Source: Deminuibacter sp966424055
Lineage (GTDB): Bacteria; Bacteroidota; Bacteroidia; Chitinophagales; Chitinophagaceae
Length of the DNA: 64,000 nt
Direction: 5' to 3'
Assembly (NCBI GenBank): GCA_966424055.1
Contig: CBJLMB010000001.1
Span: forward strand, 310,001 to 374,000
The translations under genes and the position numbers were made by a program. The first letter of the stretch is position 1. Each line of letters opens with the position of its first letter. This document shows positions 18,329 to 24,960 of the stretch, one piece after another. The notes under the pieces are model-generated. The model saw only the letters and a program-made list of their open reading frames with translations. It was not told where the DNA came from and ran no database searches.

Positions 18329-18880
18329 TTAATTCAACTGGGGATCGATGGGATAAAAGATCAACTGCTCATAATCGCCGCCCATTTGTTTCAGCGCATC
18401 CTGCCAAACCTGGTTTTCATTTTGATGAAATACCAGCTTTTTGTTGCCCAGGGTGGTAAGCCAGCTTTTTTCTTCCAGTTCGCCGGCCAGCTGCCCTTCG
18501 CTCCATCCACTGTAGCCGATATAAAAACGGATATGCTGTGGTTTGATCTTATCATCGCGTATCAGGGTCACCAGTTCTTCAAAATCGCCACCCCAGTAAA
18601 TACCATCAATAATTTCCAGTCCGCCTTTGATCAGGTCGGGGCGCTGGTGCAGGAAATGAACGGTATCCATTTGAACAGGCCCTCCATAAAATACCGGCAG
18701 GGTACAACCGTCCAGGTCGCTGATCAGGTCGCCGATCACTTTATTGTATTTCCTGTTCAGTACAAAGCCAAAACTGCCTTCCTGCTGGTGTTCGCACAAA
18801 AAAACCACACTGCGCATGAAGTTGGGATCCTTTAAAAAAGGATCTGCAACCAATATCAATCCGGGTGCTAGTTCAACCAT
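18329..18880 (-). CDS. YqgE/AlgH family protein
   Basis: A 183-residue full-length member of the YqgE/AlgH family (DUF179): PGLILVADPFLKDPNFMRSV at the start, GSFGFVLNRKYNKV, PVFYGGPVQMDTVHFLHQ, and FYIGYSGWSEGQLAGELEEKSW. The conserved GGPV and GYSGW motifs are intact. It is a soluble protein, and its molecular role is not settled; AlgH was linked to alginate regulation in Pseudomonas. It is transcribed alone, converging on the upstream barrel gene and sharing its terminator. Confidence 0.95.
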   Translation of the reverse strand: MVELAPGLILVADPFLKDPNFMRSVVFLCEHQQEGSFGFVLNRKYNKVIGDLISDLDGCTLPVFYGGPVQMDTVHFLHQRPDLIKGGLEIIDGIYWGGDFEELVTLIRDDKIKPQHIRFYIGYSGWSEGQLAGELEEKSWLTTLGNKKLVFHQNENQVWQDALKQMGGDYEQLIFYPIDPQLN

Positions 18881-19070
18881 ATCATTAAATTACTATTTTC
18901 AATTGAATTGACACAAATTTTGAAAAGCGGCCCTGAAATCGCCGGTTCCCGTTTTTTTTCGCTCAAAATTCAGTCCATTATTGCCACCCCGGCCCGATGG
19001 GGCTCTTATAACTTGTTAATCCTTTATTTTTGGCAGCCGGAAATTCAATCTATTCCTTAGGTTTGTATCA

Positions 19071-20420
19071 ATGAAGAAGGTTTTCCCTGTTATTGTTGTA
19101 CTAATTGTGCTGTCGCTGGCAGGTATCATTATGTTCCAGGTATCCTGGCTGAAGAACCTGCTGCAGGTGCAGAAGCAGAACATATTCGACAAAGTGGACA
19201 ATGCCAGTGTATCGGTGATCAGTGAACTCAGTAAAAAAGCATCCGGTTCTTTTATTCATCTGCGCAATAACCGTACTATTCCCGGGCTTCGCTTAATGCC
19301 GAATAACTATGATCTGAGCCTGGTGAACCCACCTACTATCGCACAGCACTATACAGATTTTGAAATATACGACCGGCTGAAAAAAGCATTTGACAGGAAT
19401 AACCTGCATAACCTGCGTTTCGAGTTTGCCATTGTAACACCCGACCCTGACGGTGCCGGTTTTAATACAGAATTGCAATCGAAAAATTTTCTCAACGAAA
19501 GCCTGGATACCGTACACAATAACCGGCGGTTCATTCCCATTATACCGGAATCGGGAAGTGACCTGGAAGGACTGATCGCGAATGAGAACCTGGTAGTGGT
19601 GATCCCTGACGTAAAAACCCAGGTATGGAAATCGCTTACTCCGCAGATTGCGGCCGCGGCTGTTTTCATGATCATACTTGTTGCGGCATTTTACCTTACT
19701 GTTAAAACCATGCTGAACCAGAAAAAGCTGAGTGAGATTAAAAGTGATTTCATCAACAACATGACGCATGAGTTTAAAACGCCGCTGGCCACTATTTCAT
19801 TAGCGGTTGATGCACTGAAAAACCAAAAAGTGCAGAACGACCAGGATAAAATGAAATATTTCAGCGGGATCATCAAGGAAGAAAATGTGCGCATGAACAA
19901 GCATGTAGAAACCATCCTGCAGGCTGCCCTGATGGAAAAACAGGAGCTGAAACTGAATATCCAGCAGTTGCATGCACATGAGATCATCAATCATGTGATG
20001 GACAATTTTGCCCTGGTACTGCAGCAGAAAGGCGCACAAACCGAGGTTTATCTCAATGCCTCCAACGACCTGATAGAAGCAGATGAAGTACATTTTACCA
20101 ACCTTATTTCAAACCTGCTGGATAATGCCATCAAATATTCAAAAGACAACCTGCTGATCAAGCTTACCACGCACAGTTCAAATAAATTTTTCATCATCCG
20201 TATTGAAGACAATGGTATAGGCATGAGCAAGGAAACTGTAAAGCGGATCTTTGAAAAGTTTTATCGCGCCCATACCGGTAACCTGCACAATGTAAAAGGT
20301 TTTGGCTTAGGTATGAGTTATGTAAAAACCGTGATTGATGCACACAAGGGCCGCATTAAAGTAGATAGCACGCTTGGCAAAGGCAGTAGTTTTACGGTGG
20401 AAATGCCTTTAGTAAAATAA
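19071..20420 (+). CDS. Sensor histidine kinase
   Basis: A 449-residue membrane kinase. Transmembrane helices at about 5-26 and 193-214 bracket a ~165-residue periplasmic sensor with no domain that I recognise. There is no clear HAMP domain; a short linker leads to the dimerisation helix with phospho-acceptor His 233 in MTHEFKTPLATISLA, then the N box HFTNLISNLLDNAIKYS, G1 RIEDNGIGMS, F box FEKFYR and G2 GFGLGMSYVKTV. No response regulator is adjacent, so the partner must lie elsewhere. A TAGGTTTG motif at 19058-19065 is too close to the ATG to be its promoter. The gene ends in a strong terminator. Confidence 0.93.
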   Translation: MKKVFPVIVVLIVLSLAGIIMFQVSWLKNLLQVQKQNIFDKVDNASVSVISELSKKASGSFIHLRNNRTIPGLRLMPNNYDLSLVNPPTIAQHYTDFEIYDRLKKAFDRNNLHNLRFEFAIVTPDPDGAGFNTELQSKNFLNESLDTVHNNRRFIPIIPESGSDLEGLIANENLVVVIPDVKTQVWKSLTPQIAAAAVFMIILVAAFYLTVKTMLNQKKLSEIKSDFINNMTHEFKTPLATISLAVDALKNQKVQNDQDKMKYFSGIIKEENVRMNKHVETILQAALMEKQELKLNIQQLHAHEIINHVMDNFALVLQQKGAQTEVYLNASNDLIEADEVHFTNLISNLLDNAIKYSKDNLLIKLTTHSSNKFFIIRIEDNGIGMSKETVKRIFEKFYRAHTGNLHNVKGFGLGMSYVKTVIDAHKGRIKVDSTLGKGSSFTVEMPLVK

Positions 20421-20440
20421 AAGAACACCACCAGATGGGT

Positions 20441-20487
20441 AACCGGGAAAAGCGCCCCGCAGGGGCGCTTTTCCCGGTTTATTTTTT
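20441..20487. terminator. Bidirectional terminator with an 18-bp perfect stem
   Basis: 20441-20458 pairs perfectly with 20462-20479 around a 3-base loop (GCA). T-rich sequence follows on the right; on the - strand the stem begins at the last base of the queA stop codon. It serves the histidine kinase gene and queA, which converge here. Confidence 0.95.
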
Positions 20488-21714
20488 CCATAAAAGGCAG
20501 CCATCTCCATAACTCAAAAAACGGAAATCGTGCCCGAGTGCATAGTCGTATATTTTTTTCCAGTCTTCACCGGTCAATGCAGCAACCAGTAGCAGCAGCG
20601 TGGATTGCGGCTGATGGAAATTGGTGATCAGCGCATCTGCAATGGTAAACCTGTACCCTGGCGCAATGATGATCTGTGTTTTAGTGATAAGCCTGTCCAT
20701 GGCAAATGCTTCCATCCAGCTAAGCAATGACTGCAATACCCTGACAGGTGTATGGTCTGGTGTTTGTTCATAAGGTGTCCACTGGGTAAGATGAAGCGTT
20801 TCGGGCTGCAGCTGCGGATGCTGTAATGTGGAAAGCCCCAGCCAGTACAGGCTTTCGATGGTACGCAGTGATGTGGTGCCTACGGCCACAATGGTATTTT
20901 TGTTTTCGAGCTGTTGTATCAGCTGGCGGATGGTTGCCGCGGTAACATCAATAAATTCTGCATGCATTTCATGTTGTTCCATTGTGGTGGCTTTCACCGG
21001 TTTAAAAGTACCGGCCCCCACATGAAGCGTAACAAAACCGGAATGAACACCCTGCTCTTCCAGTTTTTGCATCAGTGCAGGTGTAAAGTGTAAACCAGCG
21101 GTGGGAGCAGCCACAGAGCCATCATGTTTTGCATAAATTGTCTGGTAACGTTGCAGGTCACTTTCTTCCGGTGCACGGTTCAGGTAAGGAGGCAGTGGGA
21201 TAAGTCCGGCAAGATGCAGTAACTCTGCAAAGCTCAGGTGCTCATCATCCCAGCTGAGTGATATAAGAAAATAGTCGTTCTTTTTTTCTTTCTTATATGC
21301 AGTAAGCGTAACTGTATGTTCTGCCGTGCCAATTGTTTTTACCAGTGCTTCTTTTTTCCATTTTTTAGCGCCACCCACCAGGCATTTCCATAATACAGTG
21401 CCTTTCTGCAGCATGGCTGTAGTGATATCAGGATAAATATCTGCAGGCTCCAGGCAAAACAACTCGATAGTGCTGCCTGTTGATTTCTGAAAAAGCAGCC
21501 GTGCTTCTACCACCTTGGTATTATTGAACAGCAGCAAACTGCCTGGAGGCAGCTGCTCATCAAGATGGCGGTAACTGCTTTCACGGATGGTGCCATTGCG
21601 GTAAACCAACAGTTTACTTTGATCCCTTTCGGGCAAAGGATACCTGGCGATGCGTTCATCTGGTAAATCATAAGTATAATCGCTGATGCGCAAATGCTTG
21701 GGATGTGTGGCCAT
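20479..21714 (-). CDS. queA: tRNA S-adenosylmethionine ribosyltransferase-isomerase QueA
   Basis: A 411-residue enzyme that moves the ribose of S-adenosylmethionine onto 7-aminomethyl-7-deazaguanine in tRNA to give epoxyqueuosine. Signatures: DYTYDLPDERIARYPLPERDQSKLL near the start, LLFNNTKVVEARL, GSVAAPTAGLHFT, HVGAGTFKPV and the C-terminal LITNFHQPQSTLLLLVAAL. It is longer than the E. coli enzyme (356) mainly by an insert at about 95-160, which is usual in Bacteroidota. The final queuosine steps are cytosolic. No other queuosine gene is nearby. Upstream lies a tandem repeat and the DUF3052 gene on the same strand. Confidence 0.96.
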   Translation of the reverse strand: MATHPKHLRISDYTYDLPDERIARYPLPERDQSKLLVYRNGTIRESSYRHLDEQLPPGSLLLFNNTKVVEARLLFQKSTGSTIELFCLEPADIYPDITTAMLQKGTVLWKCLVGGAKKWKKEALVKTIGTAEHTVTLTAYKKEKKNDYFLISLSWDDEHLSFAELLHLAGLIPLPPYLNRAPEESDLQRYQTIYAKHDGSVAAPTAGLHFTPALMQKLEEQGVHSGFVTLHVGAGTFKPVKATTMEQHEMHAEFIDVTAATIRQLIQQLENKNTIVAVGTTSLRTIESLYWLGLSTLQHPQLQPETLHLTQWTPYEQTPDHTPVRVLQSLLSWMEAFAMDRLITKTQIIIAPGYRFTIADALITNFHQPQSTLLLLVAALTGEDWKKIYDYALGHDFRFLSYGDGCLLWKK

Positions 21715-21799
21715 TCTGCAAAACTACGGCCTGCCGCCGAAACCAGGTATCTAATTGACCCCGCCCCATACCAATACCCCAATCCACCACCATAGAACC

Positions 21800-21902
21800 A
21801 ACAATAAAACAATGAAACAATTGAACAATTGAACAATGAAACAATTGAACCATGGAACAATTGAACCATGGAACAATTGAACCATGGAACAATTGAACCA
21901 TA
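21800..21902. repeat. AT-rich tandem repeat, 16-bp unit GAACAATTGAACCATG and variants
   Basis: Between DUF3052 and queA, short units AACAAT(T)GAA are repeated; from about 21841 the order becomes a regular 16-base unit with a CAATTG and a CCATGG palindrome in each, in four near-perfect copies. No spacers, no coding frame and no pairing partner; it reads as slipped-strand expansion. Confidence 0.85.
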
Positions 21903-21907
21903 AAAAA

Positions 21908-22303
21908 CTACCCCTTCTTCCTTTTAACAATTTTCAGTCCGCTCCATTCATCCGTAACAGCACATACCTTAACATCCACCCAACCGGTGGGCAGTACCAG
22001 GCTGCGTATAGTGTTTTCTGTGATATCGGTTGATTTGCCGGCAGATTTCTTATACCAGGAGATCCAGATAATACAATCATCCTTCACCTGCTGTATCAGT
22101 TGCAAAAATTGTTCATCCAGTTGTTGCTGGCTTATGGCAAAGCAGTGCACCAGTTCGGCCTGGCTGGCTTTTGTTACCTTTTTCAGACTGATATTTTCTC
22201 CCAGCAGATTCATATAACCGGGAGGGGCCTGTAACAGCAGCAGGTGCATACCTGGTCTTAGCCCCAGTTTCTGGCTCAGCGTGCGTTCGGAATATCCGGG
22301 CAT
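21908..22303 (-). CDS. DUF3052 family protein
   Basis: A 131-residue soluble protein with the DUF3052 pattern: GYSERTLSQKLGLRPGMHLLLLQAPPGY at the start, a central WISWYKKSAGKSTDITE (the conserved W-K-K-x-S-G-x-x-T-D block) and the C-terminal GWVDVKVCAVTDEWSGLKIVKRK. Members occur widely in soil bacteria; no function is known to me. The frame continues upstream to 22411, but those 36 residues are a translation of the intergenic repeat (MFRVFRVFREKQ...), so ATG 22303 is the true start. It lies upstream of queA on the same strand, separated by a tandem repeat. Confidence 0.9.
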   Translation of the reverse strand: MPGYSERTLSQKLGLRPGMHLLLLQAPPGYMNLLGENISLKKVTKASQAELVHCFAISQQQLDEQFLQLIQQVKDDCIIWISWYKKSAGKSTDITENTIRSLVLPTGWVDVKVCAVTDEWSGLKIVKRKKG

Positions 22304-22343
22304 ATGGGTAGTTTGGAAGAACAAGTAAGATAGGCATTTAAAA

Positions 22344-22452
22344 GCGGCAAGCTGATAGTTGTGAGCTGCAAGGAATTGTTTCTCGCGGAATACGCGAAAA
22401 ACGCGGAACATTTTTAGGCTGTCTCATAGCTAAAAGCTCATGGCTCGCAGCT
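22344..22452. repeat. Intergenic repeat, copy 1
   Basis: Starts GCGGCAAGCTGATAG, continues through CTCGCGGAATACGCG and CGCGGAACATTTTT, and ends CTCATGGCTCGCAGCT. Copy 2 follows at 22472-22600. Within each copy the AGCTGATAG/GTGAGCTGC and CTCATAGCT/GCTCGCAGCT parts are partly inverse to each other, allowing a long imperfect hairpin. Confidence 0.8.
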
Positions 22453-22471
22453 GAACGGGGCCCTGGCTAAG

Positions 22472-22600
22472 GCGGCAAGCTGATAGCTGTGAGCTGCAAG
22501 GAATTGTTGTCTCGCGGAATGCGCGGAAAACGCGGAACATTTTTTATGCTACTTACTACTCCGTTTCGGCCTCATAGCTGAAAGCTCATGGCTCGCAGCT
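22472..22600. repeat. Intergenic repeat, copy 2
   Basis: Nearly identical to copy 1 over its first ~75 and last ~30 bases; about 25 extra bases including ACTTACTACTCCG lie before the CTCATAGCTGAAAGC part. Nineteen bases separate the copies. The GCTGATAGCTGAT motif also appears just after mraZ (about 23325-23350). Confidence 0.8.
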
Positions 22601-22677
22601 ATAAAAAGAGCTTTCTGATTAGTCCCTATAGATGATAAAATACGGTTACTAACATCGTTTCACTCGGTATCAACAGG

Positions 22678-22777
22678 TTATCCACATATTTTCACATAAA
22701 AAACACATTTCAAATCGCCTGATATGAGTGAAACCCGCCTCCGGTAAGGGTTTCATCTATTTTAACCATGTGGATAA
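22678..22777. promoter_or_regulatory. Two perfect DnaA boxes in opposite orientation upstream of mraZ
   Basis: TTATCCACA at 22678-22686 and its reverse complement TGTGGATAA at 22769-22777, 82 bases apart. Between them is the inverted repeat TGAAACCC..GGGTTTCA, and GTTTCACTC just left of the first box is the inverse of GAGTGAAAC. Both boxes equal the high-affinity E. coli consensus. They could let DnaA control the division cluster, or form part of an origin or a DnaA-titration site. Confidence 0.5.
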
Positions 22778-22801
22778 AATAGGCGGCCCAATTTTTGGCA
22801 T

Positions 22802-22840
22802 AAAAGTGGGAAAAAGTGTTATTTTGTGGTAATAAATGGA
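22802..22840 (+). promoter_or_regulatory. Probable MraZ operator: four boxes at 10-bp spacing
   Basis: GTG at 22806, 22816 and 22826, then ATG at 22836, each in a similar (A)AGTGG-like context (AGTGGG, AGTGTT, TGTGGT, AATGGA) exactly 10 bases apart and ending 24 bases before mraZ. MraZ is known to bind repeated TGG/GTG-type boxes at one-turn spacing in its own promoter. The site is assigned by analogy. Confidence 0.6.
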
Positions 22841-22863
22841 ATTAATGAGCTAAAATCCAGTAA

Positions 22864-23319
22864 ATGATCGGATTTCTCGGTGAATATGAAGCAACGCTCG
22901 ATGCCAAAGGGCGCTTCCTTTTACCGGCAGGTTTCAAAAAACAACTGCCGGAAGGGGAGGGGCGCTTCATTATTAACCGTGGGTTTGAAAAATGTCTCAC
23001 CCTGTATCCGGTACAAAGCTGGGAACCCATTTATTCCAAAATCAGCCAGTTAAACGATTTCGACCCCAAAGTAAGGGAATTCCGCCGGCAGTTTCTGGGA
23101 GGAGCTACGGAGGTGGAACTCGATACCGCGGGTCGTTTGTTGTTGCCGCCAACCCTGAAAGAGTTTGCGGCATTGTCGAAAGATATCATCCTGGTGGCCG
23201 CGACCAATAAAATTGAAATATGGGATGCTGCCAGGTACAAACAGCTCTTTGAATCATTCTCTTCCGAGGCATTCAGCAATCTTGCTCAGGAAGTGATGGG
23301 AGATAAGTTGGGTGCTTAG
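22864..23319 (+). CDS. mraZ: Transcriptional regulator MraZ
   Basis: A 151-residue member with both SpoVT/AbrB-like swapped-hairpin repeats: FLGEYEATLDAKGRFLLPAGF (first repeat, DAKGR) and GATEVELDTAGRLLLPPTL (second, DTAGR). MraZ forms ring oligomers and controls the dcw promoter. It is the first gene of the cluster; rsmH starts 88 bases downstream. The upstream region carries regularly spaced boxes that it probably binds. Length and motifs are normal for the family. Confidence 0.97.
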   Translation: MIGFLGEYEATLDAKGRFLLPAGFKKQLPEGEGRFIINRGFEKCLTLYPVQSWEPIYSKISQLNDFDPKVREFRRQFLGGATEVELDTAGRLLLPPTLKEFAALSKDIILVAATNKIEIWDAARYKQLFESFSSEAFSNLAQEVMGDKLGA

Positions 23320-23407
23320 TGCGCAGCTGGCTGGTTGATAGCTGATGAATAGTGATTAATGGAAACGGCAGAACGCCGGTGTTGCTTATTACGATCTACG
23401 AAAAGAA

Positions 23408-24349
23408 ATGGCCGAACAAAACGATACACAGGAAGGGGCAGAAACAGGTTATCATATCCCTGTTCTGCTGAATGAAACACTGGAAGGATTGGCGATAAAA
23501 CCCGGTGGTGTTTATGTAGACTGCACATTTGGAGGAGGAGGACATAGCAGGGGCATTTTATCACAACTGAATGAAGATGGCCGGCTGGTTGCTTTTGACC
23601 AGGATGCAGATGCCCGGAAAAATTTGCCGGATGACAACAGGGTACTGTTTGTACCGCAGAATTTCAGGCACCTGCAGCGCTTTTTACGGTTATATAAACT
23701 TACAGCCGTAGATGGCATACTGGCCGACCTGGGTGTAAGCAGCCATCAGTTTGATGAAGGCACACGCGGATTTTCTACCCGCTTCGATGGTCCGCTGGAT
23801 ATGCGGATGGATCAGCGGCAGGAAACAACAGCCGCCACCATACTGAAAGAATATTCCGAAACACAACTGCATAAGCTGTTTGAACAATTTGGTGAGGTAA
23901 CCAATGCCAGAACACTTGCCAGGCATATTGTACACCAGCGGCAACATGTAAAACTGAACAGCATAGAATCGTTCAAAGCCATGTTGCAACCGGTGGTAAA
24001 AGGTAACCCGCATAAATACCTGGCCCAGGTTTTTCAGGCCCTGCGCATAGAGGTAAATGACGAGATGGGTGCATTGAAAGATATGTTGCAGCAGGCTGTA
24101 ACAGTATTGAAACCTGGTGGAAGGATCGCGGTGATCACCTTTCATTCAATAGAAGACAGGCTGGTGAAAAACTTTTTCAAACAGGGAAATACTTCAGACG
24201 AACCAGAGAATCCTTTATTACCGGTAGAGAAAAACAACCCCTTAATCGTGATCACCCGTAAACCGGTAACAGCCGGTGCGGATGAGCTGAAAAGAAACCC
24301 GCGTTCACGTAGTGCCAAACTGCGTGTGGCGGAAAGAACAGCTGAATAA
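23408..24349 (+). CDS. rsmH: 16S rRNA (cytosine1402-N4)-methyltransferase RsmH
   Basis: A 313-residue enzyme (formerly MraW) that methylates N4 of C1402 in 16S rRNA using S-adenosylmethionine. The start YHIPVLLNETLEGL, the SAM-binding VYVDCTFGGGGHSRGIL, the ADLGVSSHQFDEGTRGFS block and the C-terminal VITFHSIEDRLVKNFFK and RNPRSRSAKLRVAER are all present. Second gene of the dcw cluster; ftsL follows after 141 bases. Confidence 0.97.
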   Translation: MAEQNDTQEGAETGYHIPVLLNETLEGLAIKPGGVYVDCTFGGGGHSRGILSQLNEDGRLVAFDQDADARKNLPDDNRVLFVPQNFRHLQRFLRLYKLTAVDGILADLGVSSHQFDEGTRGFSTRFDGPLDMRMDQRQETTAATILKEYSETQLHKLFEQFGEVTNARTLARHIVHQRQHVKLNSIESFKAMLQPVVKGNPHKYLAQVFQALRIEVNDEMGALKDMLQQAVTVLKPGGRIAVITFHSIEDRLVKNFFKQGNTSDEPENPLLPVEKNNPLIVITRKPVTAGADELKRNPRSRSAKLRVAERTAE

Positions 24350-24490
24350 TTAAGGAGCTTAATGGATGAATGGCGGCGGCCAGGGAAGAACCCGTAAGCG
24401 ATCATTTGCGGTTCATCGCCGGCTATTCGCGGAGGGCTTTTGATACAGAAACAAAAAAGGTAACAAAGAACTAAAACAGGTTCCTGCGCA

Positions 24491-24829
24491 ATGAGTGAGC
24501 AGCAAACAAATACGGGCACAGGTAAAAATCCACTGAAGCGGTTGGTGAACTACCAGTGGATTGTAGGGAACATCGGGTTTTTCCTGTTTCTGGCACTCCT
24601 GGCAGTGCTGTATATCGCCAACGGCCATATGGCAGATAAAACCATCCGTGATACGAACAGAACATCAAAAGAACTGAAGGAATTACAGTATGAATATAAA
24701 ACCCTGAAAAGCGAAGTCATGTTTCGCAGCAGGGAAACAGAAATAATCAGGGCGGCAGAACCATTGGGATTGAAACCGGCAGCAGAACCGCCGATGCGGA
24801 TTGTATCGGAAAATACAAAGAAACAATAG
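24491..24829 (+). CDS. ftsL: FtsL-like cell division protein
   Basis: A 112-residue bitopic protein: 32 cytoplasmic residues, one transmembrane helix at about 33-53 (GNIGFFLFLALLAVLYIANG), then a periplasmic coiled coil (KTIRDTNRTSKELKELQYEYKTLKSEVMF in outline) and a short tail. Size, topology and position between rsmH and ftsI match FtsL, which with FtsB and FtsQ activates the septal synthase FtsWI. Sequence conservation in this family is low, so the call rests mainly on topology and synteny. Confidence 0.85.
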   Translation: MSEQQTNTGTGKNPLKRLVNYQWIVGNIGFFLFLALLAVLYIANGHMADKTIRDTNRTSKELKELQYEYKTLKSEVMFRSRETEIIRAAEPLGLKPAAEPPMRIVSENTKKQ

Positions 24830-24879
24830 AAGCAAGGTATAAATAAACGAACCTTTAAACCGTATCCGGATATATCTCC

Positions 24880-24898
24880 GCCTGGCAGTTAGCCAGGC
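24880..24898. other. Short hairpin in the ftsL-ftsI gap
   Basis: GCCTGGC, AGTTA, GCCAGGC: a perfect 7-bp stem without a T-run, in the 131-base gap between ftsL and ftsI. It could influence mRNA processing or stability; it is not a standard terminator. Confidence 0.4.
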
Positions 24899-24960
24899 AG
24901 GATGGTATCCGGCCCATGAGAACGATATCGGGAACAGAGGAAAAACCGTAGAAAGTAACT

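Noticed and set aside
19058..19065. TAGGTTTG as the promoter of the histidine kinase gene
   Set aside because: Transcription would start at or after the ATG, and the only upstream T/G element is badly spaced.
21800..21902. CRISPR-like array
   Set aside because: Units are 16 bases, contiguous and without unique spacers, and no cas gene is present.
22304..22411. N-terminal 36 residues of the longer DUF3052 frame
   Set aside because: They translate the intergenic repeat; the family starts at the ATG at 22303.
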